Source: UBA12191 sp964422295
Lineage (GTDB): Bacteria > Planctomycetota > UBA8108 > UBA1146
Length of the DNA: 64,000 nt
Assembly: GCA_964422295.1 (NCBI GenBank)
Contig: CAYRAM010000002.1
Location: 62,001-126,000, forward strand
Direction of reading: 5' to 3'
Shown here: piece by piece, positions 26,694 to 35,672 of the stretch
Numbering within the stretch: the stretch's first letter is position 1
How the letters are laid out: every line of letters begins with the position of its first letter
Notes under the pieces: generated by a model
Told to the model about the DNA's origin: nothing
What the model saw: only the letters and a program-made list of their open reading frames with translations
Databases searched by the model: none
Translations under genes and position numbers: made by a program

Positions 26694-29540
26694 ATGCCTC
26701 GCATCAGCTGGATCGAAAAACTATCAGGCCTGCTGGGACTGGTGCCGAGGGAGAGACGTTGGCCCGAACCGGAGCCTCATGGGGAGGGGCTGATGCGGTA
26801 CCCCCCCTTCGAAAAATGGCTCGAAGTAGAGGAATTGGACAGCAAGAGAAAGCCGAGACGCCTGGCGATGGTTCCCACCACCTGCTTCAACTGTGAGGCT
26901 GCTTGTGGATTGCTCGCAGCGGTGGATCGGGACAGCCGTGAAATTTTGCGCCTGGAAGGAAATCCGCTGCACCCGGGCAGCCGCGGGCGAAACTGTGCCA
27001 AGGGTCCCGCAACGCTGAACCAGGTTCAGGATCCGGAGAGGATTCTTCAGCCACTTCGAAGGGTCGGGGCGAGGGGCGAGGGGAAATTCGAAGCGATCAG
27101 CTGGGAATCTGCCATGAATCAGATTGCAGATTCGATCCGGGACTGCTTTGACGAAAATCGTCACGATGAAGTGATGTACCACGTTGGCCGACCGGGGCAT
27201 GAGGGATCGATGGAAAGGGTGTTGCAGGCGTGGGGGATCGATGGCCACAACAGCCACACTACCGTCTGTTCGGCGAGCGCTCGCGCAGGTTACCAATTTA
27301 CCTGGGGATTTGATCGGCCTGCCCCGGACCATGCCAATGCGCAATTAATCTTGTTGCTCAGTGCGCATCTGGAATCAGGACACTACTTCAATCCCCATGC
27401 CCAGAGAATTATCGATGCCAAGGAGAGTGGAGCCAGAATCGTCGTTCTCGATCCGCGTTTGTCAAATACCGCATCGAAAGCTGACTTGTGGCTGCCGACG
27501 AAACCCGGAACTGAGGGGGCAGTCCTCCTCGCTGCTTTGCGCATTCTGATCGAGGAAGATCGTATCGATCGCAAGTTCATCGAAGACTGGGTCGATTGGA
27601 GAGGCTATCTCAAAGCACTCCACGCTGATGAAGTCCCCACTTTGGAGACCTTTTTGCGAAGATTCTCTGAGCACCTTGCAGAGTGGACACCTGCTGCTGC
27701 TGAAAGTCATGCCGGCCTCGAGCCGGGAAGTGTGGGTCAATTGGCGGATGAGATTTCCCGTGCGGGATCACGCATTGCAGCCCACTGTTGGCGGAGTGCA
27801 GCCAGTGGAAACTTGGGCGGGTGGCAAATTGCCCGGTCGCTGGCGATCTTGAATGCGTTCACCGGCTCCCTTGGTGTGGAAGGTGGTACCTCCCCGGCGG
27901 GTTGGAACAAATTCAAGCCTGACTTCTTCTCGATGCCTGATCCAGGCAAGAGATGGAATGAATTGATTTGGCCTCGGCAGTATCCGACCTCCTTCTATGA
28001 GATGAGTCATCTTCTTCCGCACTTGGTAGAGGATGGAGTCGGAAAGATCGGAGTATATTTTACCCGGGTCTTTAATCCTGTATGGACCTATCCCGATGGG
28101 ATGTCATGGATGAGGATGCTGGAAGACGAATCCAAGGTGGGTCTCCACGTTGCTCTCACCCCGACTTGGAACGAAACCGCCTACTATGCGGACCTCGTTT
28201 TACCGATGGGGCATTCGACAGAACGGCACGATGTTCAGAGTTTGGAAACTCATTCGGCGAGGTGGCTATCGTTCCGGCAACCGGTGTTCAGAGCGTTGGC
28301 CCGACTTGAGGGAAAGCCGAGCGAGGATACGCGTGGTTTCAATCCAGGAGAAGTTTGGGAAGAAGATGAGTTTTGGATTGAGCTCTCCTGGCGTATCGAT
28401 CCCGAAGGAAAATTGGGGATTCGAAAGCACTTTGAATCACCTTATCGCCATGGGGAAAAGGTCTCTGTCGAAGAGCAGTACCAACACATGTTCGAAAACA
28501 GTGTTCCAGGGCTACCTGAAGCAGCCGCAGAAAAGCAGATGACTCCCATGGAATACATGACCCGGGTGGGTGCCCATGAACTTCCTGGTGAGGCATACGA
28601 GCTACACCGTCACAAAGTGGAATTGGATGCAGGGGACGTCCCGGTAGTCGATCCGCAGACCGGCTTGGCCCGGATTGACGGCAAGGTCGTGGGGGTTGCC
28701 GTTGACGGGGCAATCAGAAAAGGATTTCCTACTCCCAGCCGCAGGATCGAAATTTACTCCGAGATTCTCGACAGCTGGGGTTTTACCGAGGAAGCCCTCC
28801 CAGGGGTTGCCGCGAGCCACGTCGGTCCAGAGGTATTGGATCCTGAGAAGGGGATTTACGTACTCGTCCCCACCTTCCGATTGCCGACGATGATTCATTC
28901 CAGGTCTGCGAATTCGAAACACCTGATGGAGATTTCCCACTCCAATCCGGTTTGGATTCATCCGGATGATGCACGCCTTCATGGTATCGATGATGGATCA
29001 TTGGTCAGGGTGGAGACTGAGATAGGTCACTTCGTCAATCGAGCGCGCGTGACGGATGGAATTCGAACGGGGGTCATCGCCTGTTCCCACCACATGGGCC
29101 GCTGGCGCAAAGAGGATGGACCCGGTTCAAGCTGGGGAAGTGCCACGGTGAAGTTTGAGGATCTTCCCGATGGCAGTACTCGCATGCGCAGGGTTTCCGG
29201 TTCCGGTCCATTTGAGAGCAAGGATCCCGATAGCGACAGAATCTGGTGGGAAGAAAGTGGTGTTCATCAAAATCTTGCGTTCCCGGTACAGACGGATCCG
29301 GTCAGTGGAATGCACTGCTGGCATCAAAAGGTTCGTTTGACGAGAGCTCAAAAAGGTGATCATTACGGGGATGTGGTGGTCCACCGAGAAAAGTCGCGCC
29401 AAGCCCATCGCAATTGGCTCAAGTTGACTCGGCCTGCATCACCTGACCGTAACGGTGGAATGCGAAGGCCATCAGAACTTCCAAGACCATTGGGAAGAGC
29501 ACCTGAGGCTTATCGCTTCGAACATGAATCGGGAGAGTGA
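26694..29540 (+). CDS. Molybdopterin oxidoreductase catalytic subunit (CISM family)
   Basis: This 948-residue catalytic subunit belongs to the complex iron-sulphur molybdoenzyme family. The N-terminal [4Fe-4S] motif reads TTCFNCEAACG with the fourth Cys in GRNCAKG. Then come typical bis-MGD binding segments (YHVGRPGHEGSMERVLQAWG, VVLDPRLSNTASKADLWLP, TPTWNETAYYADLVLPMGHS) and the C-terminal molybdopterin dinucleotide domain (NPVWIHPDDARLHGIDDG). A Cys in HTTVCSASARAG may be the molybdenum ligand. The ATG at 26694 is preceded by GAGGAG at 8 bases and follows the ferredoxin-NrfD gene by 12 bases. There is no twin-arginine signal, so a cytoplasmic orientation, as in SoeABC sulfite dehydrogenase, is possible. 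Substrate is not determined; polysulfide, sulfite, formate or others remain open. Confidence 0.85.
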   Translation: MPRISWIEKLSGLLGLVPRERRWPEPEPHGEGLMRYPPFEKWLEVEELDSKRKPRRLAMVPTTCFNCEAACGLLAAVDRDSREILRLEGNPLHPGSRGRNCAKGPATLNQVQDPERILQPLRRVGARGEGKFEAISWESAMNQIADSIRDCFDENRHDEVMYHVGRPGHEGSMERVLQAWGIDGHNSHTTVCSASARAGYQFTWGFDRPAPDHANAQLILLLSAHLESGHYFNPHAQRIIDAKESGARIVVLDPRLSNTASKADLWLPTKPGTEGAVLLAALRILIEEDRIDRKFIEDWVDWRGYLKALHADEVPTLETFLRRFSEHLAEWTPAAAESHAGLEPGSVGQLADEISRAGSRIAAHCWRSAASGNLGGWQIARSLAILNAFTGSLGVEGGTSPAGWNKFKPDFFSMPDPGKRWNELIWPRQYPTSFYEMSHLLPHLVEDGVGKIGVYFTRVFNPVWTYPDGMSWMRMLEDESKVGLHVALTPTWNETAYYADLVLPMGHSTERHDVQSLETHSARWLSFRQPVFRALARLEGKPSEDTRGFNPGEVWEEDEFWIELSWRIDPEGKLGIRKHFESPYRHGEKVSVEEQYQHMFENSVPGLPEAAAEKQMTPMEYMTRVGAHELPGEAYELHRHKVELDAGDVPVVDPQTGLARIDGKVVGVAVDGAIRKGFPTPSRRIEIYSEILDSWGFTEEALPGVAASHVGPEVLDPEKGIYVLVPTFRLPTMIHSRSANSKHLMEISHSNPVWIHPDDARLHGIDDGSLVRVETEIGHFVNRARVTDGIRTGVIACSHHMGRWRKEDGPGSSWGSATVKFEDLPDGSTRMRRVSGSGPFESKDPDSDRIWWEESGVHQNLAFPVQTDPVSGMHCWHQKVRLTRAQKGDHYGDVVVHREKSRQAHRNWLKLTRPASPDRNGGMRRPSELPRPLGRAPEAYRFEHESGE

Positions 29541-29543
29541 TTA

Positions 29544-30158
29544 GTGAGAACTTCACTGTTGGATGGATTACCCCTGATCTGTGAAACTTCTCCGGATTGG
29601 GCTCCACTGGCAACGGCCCACTTGGATGAAATTCTCAGAGATCATGCATGGTGTGAATACAAAGCAGCGAGTGCCGGCCTGGGACTGATTGCACGGTTTC
29701 CTGAGCACGAGTTTCTTTACCGACCCATGATTGCCTTGGTTCAAGAAGAGATGCTTCATTTCAGACAGGTCACAGACCTGCTCAAGGAGCGCGATGTTCC
29801 TTTGGGTGCTCCTCCCGCAGATCCGTACGTCAAGAAGCTGAGGGGGCTGCTCTGTGCCCAGGGATCGGGGATTGGTGGATTGGGTGACCACCTCATCGTA
29901 AATGCATTTATTGAAGCGCGCTCATGTGAGAGATTTCGGGTTCTGGCTCAAGCGTTAGAGAGTGGCACAGTTGAGGAGCAGGAATTGTCGGGTTTCTATC
30001 AGCGGTTGGCAGATGCAGAAGGCAGACATTGGGAGTCCTTCCGCGATCTCGCGATGGAGGTTTGTGATCCCAAGGTGGTTTCCCGCAGAATCGAAGAAGC
30101 AGCCGAAATCGAGGCGCAACTTCTTCAATCAATGCCTGTAGAAGTGCGGATGCACTGA
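29544..30158 (+). CDS. miaE: tRNA-(ms2io6A)-hydroxylase-like diiron protein MiaE
   Basis: MiaE hydroxylates the isopentenyl group of ms2i6A at position 37 of tRNAs reading U-starting codons, using a carboxylate-bridged diiron centre and O2. The 204-residue sequence shows the two ExxH-type metal motifs of a four-helix bundle: HAWCEYKAASAGLGLIARFP with QEEMLHF, and IEARSCERF with DAEGRHWESF. These match the known family pattern closely. The start is GTG at 29544 after GGGAGAG, three bases after the molybdoenzyme stop, so it appears to share that transcript. Its location in a redox operon is unusual and may be fortuitous. The family is confident; the exact tRNA substrate is inferred from family. 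Confidence 0.9.
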   Translation: MRTSLLDGLPLICETSPDWAPLATAHLDEILRDHAWCEYKAASAGLGLIARFPEHEFLYRPMIALVQEEMLHFRQVTDLLKERDVPLGAPPADPYVKKLRGLLCAQGSGIGGLGDHLIVNAFIEARSCERFRVLAQALESGTVEEQELSGFYQRLADAEGRHWESFRDLAMEVCDPKVVSRRIEEAAEIEAQLLQSMPVEVRMH

Positions 30159-30832
30159 TGTCAATACAGGTGGTCGTCACCGGTTGCAGTCGAGGAATCG
30201 GCAACGCTCTGGCAAAGGAATTTCTCCAGCGCGGAATCACGTTTGCGGGTTGTTCTCGGCAACTTGAAAAAGACTCTGAACTTGGGCGTGATCCGTACAT
30301 TCGCAGTTTGGATGTTCGCGATGACTGCGGCATGACCAAGTGGGCCAACGATCTTCTGGATGTGGGGTTCATTCCTGACCTCGTTATTGCCAATGCTGGG
30401 CTTATCAACGCTGGTGCCCCCCTATGGGAGATTTCAGCGAATGAGTTTGGAGATGTGATCGACGTCAACGTCAAAGGGATGCATCACACTTTTAAAGCTT
30501 TTCTGCCCGGCATGCTGAAGAAAAAGCGGGGAGTATTGGTGGGCCTTTCTTCGGGGTGGGGGCGCAGTACTTCTCCTGCTGTCGCACCCTACTGCGCATC
30601 CAAATTTGCGGTGGAAGGATTGATGGGTTCACTGGCCCAGGAGCTTCCAGGGGGTATGGCAGCGGTAGCGCTCTCTCCCGGGGTCGTTCACACCGATATG
30701 CTGTGTCAGGCATTTGGATCATCTGAAGCTGCCCACGCCATCGAGCCGGAAGAGTGGGCCCGATCGGCAGTGGATTTTCTGCTTGAGCTGGATGCGCCGG
30801 ACTCTGGAAAGTCACTGTCTTTCCAGCGTTAG
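30158..30832 (+). CDS. Short-chain dehydrogenase/reductase
   Basis: This 224-residue classical SDR has TGCSRGIG (cofactor-binding Gly motif), NAGLINAG, a Ser in LVGLSSGWG and the catalytic YCASK, followed by LSPGVVHTDM. The ATG overlaps the miaE stop (TGATG), indicating translational coupling at the end of the molybdoenzyme operon. The Rossmann loop lacks an obvious acidic residue after the second strand (FAGCSRQ), so NADPH preference is likely. The substrate is unknown. Its stop overlaps the stop of the convergent DUF885 gene by four bases. Confidence 0.85.
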   Translation: MSIQVVVTGCSRGIGNALAKEFLQRGITFAGCSRQLEKDSELGRDPYIRSLDVRDDCGMTKWANDLLDVGFIPDLVIANAGLINAGAPLWEISANEFGDVIDVNVKGMHHTFKAFLPGMLKKKRGVLVGLSSGWGRSTSPAVAPYCASKFAVEGLMGSLAQELPGGMAAVALSPGVVHTDMLCQAFGSSEAAHAIEPEEWARSAVDFLLELDAPDSGKSLSFQR

Positions 30833-32721
30833 TCGTCGGTTGTCTCAGTGTGCCGTTGTTCTTCGATCCATTTTTCCATTCTGGAATTCAATATCTCCAG
30901 TGGCATTGATCCCTCTGAGAGCATGTGGTCATGAAAACTGCGAATATCGAAATTGACACCAAGAGTTTCTTTGGCCTTATGAACCAAGGCCTTGATCTCC
31001 AATTCACCCACTTTGTAAGCGAGAGCCTGCCCAGGCCATGCGATGTATCGATCCACCTCCGCTTCGATGTTTTTACGGGTTAATGCGGAGTTTTCAGTCA
31101 TCACCTGTATCGCCTGGTCACGAGTCCAACCCAGTTGGTGAATCCCTGTATCGACGACCAAACGGAGAGCGCGCCACATTTCGTAGGACAGTTTTCCGAA
31201 ACGCGAGTAGGGGTCCTGGTAGAAACCCATCTGGTCACCGAGGGACTCTGCATAAAGGCCCCACCCTTCGATGTATGCGGTGAAGTGGGTAATCTTTCTC
31301 CATTGGGGAAGGCCTTCCATTTCCCCTTGGAGTGCCAATTGGTGGTGATGACCAGGAACTGCCTCGTGGAGCGCAAGAGCTTCCATCTCGTAGATGGGTC
31401 TGCTTCGAAGATCGTGGGTATTGGCATAGAACCATCCCGGCTGCGATCCATCTGCCGGGGGAGACATGTAGTATGCGGTGGTAGAGCGGGGAGCCTCATG
31501 TGAGGGGATTTCCCGAACACCGTAGGGGGCACGAGGGAGTTTTCCGAAGAGGGATGGCATCATGGCGTCAGCGCGTTTGCAAATGTCACGATAGCCTGAG
31601 AGAAGTCCATCTGCAGAGGTGTGATAGAAGCGGGGGTCTTCCCTCAGGTATTTGACAAAGGCAGCAAAGTCCCCATCGAATTTCACTTCTTCGATGACTT
31701 TCTGCATTTCCCCACGGATTCTTGCGACTTCCCGGAGACCGAGTTGATGAATTTCCGTTGCAGATCGGTTAGTGGTCGTATGTTTGCGAATGCAAAAACT
31801 ATAGTACTCAGTCCCATTTGGAAATTGATATGCACCGAAGGTATCTCGTGCCAATGGAATATAGATGCTTTTCAGGTAAGCAGCAAATTCAGCCAAAGGC
31901 TTTTGGACTTTCTCACCGATCACATTCTTCGCTCGCTCCACCAGTGGCAACCATTGATCGGAGGAAGTACCCGGGGGAGTCATACGGAAAGGATTAAAAA
32001 AGAGGGAGTCTTCGGGGCTTGGAGAAGTGCACGCCTCAAACTGGTCCAATACACCCACTAAAGTGACTTGGGGTGGAAGAAACCCCTCGCTGACTGCTCT
32101 GTCGAGGATTTCCTTCACCCCGGATAGATACTCTGGCACCTGCTCAAGTCGGGAAAGGTAGGCCTCATGATCCTTCAAGGTTGTGAAACGGAGTTGATTC
32201 GGAAGTCGAGGCAACCAGACCTGAGGGCCCCGCCTTTGATTGATTGGGGCCAGGTGCTCACCGACTCGAATCCCATCGAGACGATTTTCAATGATGGTAA
32301 TCAGCATCTGCGCTTGTTGGCGCTCCTCTACCGAAACCAGGGAAAGATCGAGTGAATACATTTCATTGAAGAATCGGAAGTAAGCCTGCAGATCCCGATC
32401 GATCGTTTTCAGACCTGCTTCAGGCAGGCGGCTATCAGCTCCATTTACTCCATGCTCGGCTGCCAGCATCGGCTGAACCGAGAGTTGGTATTCCCAGTAC
32501 TCATCGTAAATCCTCTCCAATGACTGCCGAACTTCAAGTGCCCCATTGGGTGAGGATTCGACCCCTGTTTGCCCGCCAAGTTTTTGAGGCAGTTGCAAGA
32601 ATAGAAGCACCAGCCCCATGCAATAAGCACCCGTCAGGTAACCGCTGAGAAAAGGAGAATCCCATAATCGGTTTGAGGAGGGTTGAGAAGTGCTGCGTGG
32701 AGAGGAGATCGTTGAGTCCAT
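30829..32721 (-). CDS. DUF885 family secreted/membrane-anchored metallopeptidase-like protein
   Basis: This DUF885 member contains the family hallmark ALHEAVPGHHHQLA, an HExxxxHH-like zinc site, plus AYIEGWGLYAESLG, which supplies the acidic ligand, and YIAWPGQALAYKVGE near the end. Length is 630 residues from ATG 32721, where AAGGAAG lies 7 bases upstream. An earlier in-frame start at 32823 has no such signal and would overlap the upstream gene. The N-terminus has one hydrophobic segment (GAYCMGLVLLFLQLP), so the protein is exported or membrane-anchored. The family is linked to peptidase activity, but substrates are poorly defined. It is transcribed after the CvpA-like gene and convergent with the SDR. 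Confidence 0.88.
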   Translation of the reverse strand: MDSTISSPRSTSQPSSNRLWDSPFLSGYLTGAYCMGLVLLFLQLPQKLGGQTGVESSPNGALEVRQSLERIYDEYWEYQLSVQPMLAAEHGVNGADSRLPEAGLKTIDRDLQAYFRFFNEMYSLDLSLVSVEERQQAQMLITIIENRLDGIRVGEHLAPINQRRGPQVWLPRLPNQLRFTTLKDHEAYLSRLEQVPEYLSGVKEILDRAVSEGFLPPQVTLVGVLDQFEACTSPSPEDSLFFNPFRMTPPGTSSDQWLPLVERAKNVIGEKVQKPLAEFAAYLKSIYIPLARDTFGAYQFPNGTEYYSFCIRKHTTTNRSATEIHQLGLREVARIRGEMQKVIEEVKFDGDFAAFVKYLREDPRFYHTSADGLLSGYRDICKRADAMMPSLFGKLPRAPYGVREIPSHEAPRSTTAYYMSPPADGSQPGWFYANTHDLRSRPIYEMEALALHEAVPGHHHQLALQGEMEGLPQWRKITHFTAYIEGWGLYAESLGDQMGFYQDPYSRFGKLSYEMWRALRLVVDTGIHQLGWTRDQAIQVMTENSALTRKNIEAEVDRYIAWPGQALAYKVGELEIKALVHKAKETLGVNFDIRSFHDHMLSEGSMPLEILNSRMEKWIEEQRHTETTDD

Positions 32722-32791
32722 TGGATTTCTTCCTTGGGCCAGGAGGTTTGGTCTCATTATAGACCCCTCGATGCCCTCGGGACTACTCCGA

Positions 32792-33481
32792 CTATCGCTC
32801 TTGTTCATCTCCGAGATTTGCACTCGCAGGGACGATCTGGACCTTGGACTCGATGGACTCTGCCAGAGTCACATTAAAGCGATCACGAAAGTCATCAGGA
32901 AAAAAGCGATCCAATTTTCCGGTAGCTTCGGCGAGGGGAACTCCGATGACGGATGTTCGGATGGGTCCATGAATTTTCCCATCGGGCCATTGAAAGATCC
33001 CCAGAACCAGAAGACCAAATACCAATCCAGCGAGCGATGCCCCCATCAAAGCTCCCAAGACCCCGTCACATGTTTCCAGGGTTTTGTCAAAGAAGCTTCT
33101 GAAGTAATAGGTGATGGCCATCGTGATCAGAATACAACATGCAAAAATGGCAATCCCCGCCAGGATTTGTCCACCCAAGGGGCCCATTTCGCTCACAATC
33201 GATCCGAAAGCGGGAGTCATCGAAAGACCATCTGAGAATTGGAAAGCTAGGAATGCGCCGGTGGTCGATCCGAACAAGAGTGCGGTAGAACGAAAAAATC
33301 CAAGACCTGCTCCCGTGAACAGGCCGGCAAGCATACCGAGAAGGATAACGATATCGATCCAGTTGCACTGTTGCCAAAATAACTGAAGAGTGTTCATGGC
33401 TCTGGAACCGTCCAACCACTCCGGTAGGATGGATGCTCCTGACAAGATCATCTGTGCTAGGTCAGGCGCAATGGTGTTCAT
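32792..33481 (-). CDS. CvpA family inner-membrane protein
   Basis: This 229-residue protein has four predicted membrane helices: WIDIVILLGMLAGLFTGAGL, TALLFGSTTGAFLAFQFS, GQILAGIAIFACCILITMAI and GALMGASLAGLVFGLLVLG. The order, with the opening DIVILLGMLAGLFTGAGLGFF segment, matches CvpA/colicin V production proteins. These are conserved envelope proteins of uncertain biochemical function. The ATG at 33481 has AAGGAG 10 bases upstream; a second ATG at 33397 would give a start closer to most family members. The gene precedes the DUF885 peptidase gene on the same strand. The C-terminal region is soluble. Confidence 0.8.
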   Translation of the reverse strand: MNTIAPDLAQMILSGASILPEWLDGSRAMNTLQLFWQQCNWIDIVILLGMLAGLFTGAGLGFFRSTALLFGSTTGAFLAFQFSDGLSMTPAFGSIVSEMGPLGGQILAGIAIFACCILITMAITYYFRSFFDKTLETCDGVLGALMGASLAGLVFGLLVLGIFQWPDGKIHGPIRTSVIGVPLAEATGKLDRFFPDDFRDRFNVTLAESIESKVQIVPASANLGDEQER

Positions 33482-33636
33482 GACGTGACGACTCCTTCAG
33501 GGCGGTAGTCCAATTCCCTCATTTTGAGATTTTTTTGTCAAGAGGGACTGCGGGATTGCAAGGTATCGGCCTATCTGGGGGTGTTCATGGTACTGGGAAT
33601 AGATCTCATTCATTTTCAAGAGTGCAGAGGAGCCAA

Positions 33637-34428
33637 ATGTCTTCCTACCTGACAGGGATGAATGTCCTCGTCACAGGCGCAAGCGATGGAATCGGAGCAG
33701 CCATTGCACAAGAGTTGGCTCGATCCGGTGTCGAATCCCTGATCCTCGTTGGCCGTGACAAAGACAGGCTTGAACTGGTATCAGGCAAGTGTGGTGTCCC
33801 GACCCGATCGATTGCGGCAGATCTATCCTCGCAGGAAGGATTGGACCACCTCATCGAAAAGTTGCGTGGAGAATCTGTGGACGGACTCGTCAACAACGCC
33901 GGAGTGGGATTGGGTGGAAAATTTGAAGAACTGTCGATATCAGAGCAGGATCGGATGATTTTCCTCAATACCCAGGCATTGACCCAATTGAGCCATGCGC
34001 TCTTGCCGGAGATGTTGCGTCGTGAACGTGGGTTTATCTTGTTCGTGGGATCGATGATCGGTTTCGTTGGAGGGCCCGGAATGTCGGTTTACAGCGGTAC
34101 CAAGGGCTACGTAAACCGCTTTGCTGAAAGTCTGAGGTGGGAACTCTCAGAGTCTTCGGTGAGAGTGGTTCTCTTGACTCCAGGGGTGACGCGGACCTCA
34201 TTCTTTAGGTCTGCGGGGATCGCTGAAGAAAATATCAGGTCTGGCCAAATGACTGCCGAATCAGTCGCCAGAGCGGCGATGAATGGTCTTGTTCGCAATC
34301 GGGCGACAGTTGTACCAGGGATCAGGAACCGGCTATTACTCTTGGGAATGAAACTTTCGCCTCGCTGGTTGGTGGGCTGGGTTTCAAGAACGATCTTTGC
34401 AGGGATTACCCAGACTTCACAGCGCTGA
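33637..34428 (+). CDS. Short-chain dehydrogenase/reductase (DltE/YqjQ-like group)
   Basis: This 263-residue SDR shows TGASDGIG, VNNAGVG, a Ser in FVGSMIGFVG and YSGTKGY (Tyr-x3-Lys), then LTPGVTRTSFF. The ATG at 33637 has AGAGGAG 7 bases upstream; a longer frame from TTG 33535 lacks support. The C-terminal hydrophobic end (LLLLGMKLSPRWLVGWVSR) is typical of SDRs that associate with membranes or act on lipids. The stop codon TGA is itself the beginning of the GCTGAGGTT minisatellite, so the repeat array starts exactly at the gene's end. The true 3' end could have been changed by repeat expansion. Confidence 0.85.
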   Translation: MSSYLTGMNVLVTGASDGIGAAIAQELARSGVESLILVGRDKDRLELVSGKCGVPTRSIAADLSSQEGLDHLIEKLRGESVDGLVNNAGVGLGGKFEELSISEQDRMIFLNTQALTQLSHALLPEMLRRERGFILFVGSMIGFVGGPGMSVYSGTKGYVNRFAESLRWELSESSVRVVLLTPGVTRTSFFRSAGIAEENIRSGQMTAESVARAAMNGLVRNRATVVPGIRNRLLLLGMKLSPRWLVGWVSRTIFAGITQTSQR

Positions 34429-34882
34429 GGTTGCAGAAACGCTGAGGTTGCAGAAACGCTGAGGTTACAGGAACGCTGAGGTTACAGGAACGCTGAGGTT
34501 ACAGGAACGCTGAGGTTACAGGAACGCTGAGGTTGCAGGAACGCTGAGGTTCCAAGAGCAGTGCTGAGGTTGCAGGAACGCTGAGGTTGCAGGAACGCTG
34601 AGGTTCCAAGAGCAGTGCTGAGGTTNNNNNNNNNNNNNNNNNNNNNNNNNNNNNNNNNNNNNNNNNNNNNNNNNNNNNNNNNNNNNNNNNNNNNNNNNNN
34701 NNNNNNNNNNNNNNNNNNNNNNNNNTGCAGGAACGCTGAGGTTGCAGGAACGCTGAGGTTCCAAGAGCAGTGCTGAGGTTGCAGGAACGCTGAGGTTGCA
34801 GGAACGCTGAGGTTCCAAGAGCAGTGCTGAGGTTCCAAGAGCAGTGCTGAGGTTCCAAGAGCAGTGCTGAGGTTCCAAGAGA
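34424..34882. repeat. Minisatellite with GCTGAGGTT core, 17- and 20-bp units
   Basis: About twelve copies before and eight after an assembly gap share the core GCTGAGGTT. It is followed by an 8-base linker (GCAGGAAC, ACAGGAAC or GCAGAAAC; unit 17 bp) or an 11-base linker (CCAAGAGCAGT; unit 20 bp). A higher-order 17-17-20 pattern appears on both sides of the gap, and at the right end the 20-bp unit is iterated alone. It fills the intergenic space between the SDR and the rhodanese gene. Real array length is unknown. Confidence 0.92.
34626..34725. other. Assembly gap (100 N) inside the minisatellite
   Basis: Exactly 100 N characters, the usual placeholder for a gap of unknown size. Both flanks are the same repeat, so the gap is a collapsed or unresolved repeat. 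Reading frames that cross it are artefacts. Confidence 0.98.
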
Positions 34883-34904
34883 ACCCTCAGTGTATCAATG
34901 GCGG

Positions 34905-35303
34905 CTATTGGCGGGTGGTGGGCAGGCCTCTGGAGTTCCAACCGGGAAATGTCACATTTCCGAGAACATCCGTCTCTCCTACAAATCCTCCGCGCATGTC
35001 GTGCAGATTGTTGAAGCCTTGTTCTGAGAGGAGGTCAGCAGCTTTCTGCGATCGTCCGCCCTTTTGACAACCGAGGATGATTTTTGTGTCCGATTCGAAT
35101 TCCTTTTCGACACAATCGACGAAGTCCGGGTTCATACGAAGCCCGACCCCTCCATCTCCACGAATCATCAAGGGAATATTGGTCGAATTCGGAACATGCC
35201 CCTCGACAAACTCTTCAGGCATCCGGACGTCGAGATATTCAAATCCCTGATCCGACTGCAAAAGGTCGTGTGCCTTGTCAGGATCGATGCGCTTAATGAC
35301 CAT
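34905..35303 (-). CDS. Single-domain rhodanese-like protein
   Basis: This 132-residue rhodanese domain has the N-terminal YLDVRMPEEFVEGHVPNSTNI signature and the active-site loop GCQKGGRS, in which the Cys would carry a persulphide. The near-C-terminal MRGGF segment closes the fold. The loop is six residues long, as in thiosulfate sulfurtransferases of the PspE/GlpE type. No signal peptide is seen, so it is cytoplasmic. It lies alone, bordered by the minisatellite on its 3' side. The acceptor of the sulphur is unknown. Confidence 0.88.
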   Translation of the reverse strand: MVIKRIDPDKAHDLLQSDQGFEYLDVRMPEEFVEGHVPNSTNIPLMIRGDGGVGLRMNPDFVDCVEKEFESDTKIILGCQKGGRSQKAADLLSEQGFNNLHDMRGGFVGETDVLGNVTFPGWNSRGLPTTRQ

Positions 35304-35672
35304 GGTTTTCCCCCATACCTAAAAAATTAGTGTGTTCAAAGCGATCACAGCGCTCAATTCGGCAATGTACCCACAAAGAACCGCCTGATCAGAAGTGAAA
35401 ATCGAGCCGAGCAGAGTTTTTCACGACTGTACAGACCCCGTGTTCCGCCGTATTGACCACCCCACGATCTGAAAAGAGGCGCAGGACAGATTCGATTGAA
35501 AAACGGGTGAAAAGGCGACGGTGTAATCTGCGTTTAACTCCGCCATCATCTGCTGAAACGGAAAGGGTGTCAACCAGCCTCATCGTGGGCTTTTTTGCCC
35601 TATAACAGCGGATGAAGCGGTTTCAGTTGCTTATGGTCATTCATCTTCCACCTCGACTTTGGCTGAGATCGA
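35304..35672. other. Intergenic region, no gene supported
   Basis: A 64-codon frame on the minus strand (35389-35583) is present but has no convincing ribosome binding site and an Arg-rich composition unlike the neighbouring proteins. A short GGGC-A6-GCCC inverted repeat lies near 35588-35601; it is too weak to call a terminator. The region probably carries the promoter of the rhodanese gene. Confidence 0.4.

Noticed and set aside
34424..34882. CRISPR array
   Set aside because: Units of 17-20 bp have no unique spacers of normal length and no cas genes are nearby.
34482..34941. Long minus-strand frames crossing the N gap, coding a Ser/Leu/Pro-rich repeat protein
   Set aside because: The frames pass through 100 N and a minisatellite; the repeated LEPQRSCNLSVPA pattern is only the repeat read as codons. 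No start signal.
35389..35583. Small minus-strand frame of 64 codons
   Set aside because: Arg-rich with no motif and no convincing ribosome binding site; kept only as an intergenic note.
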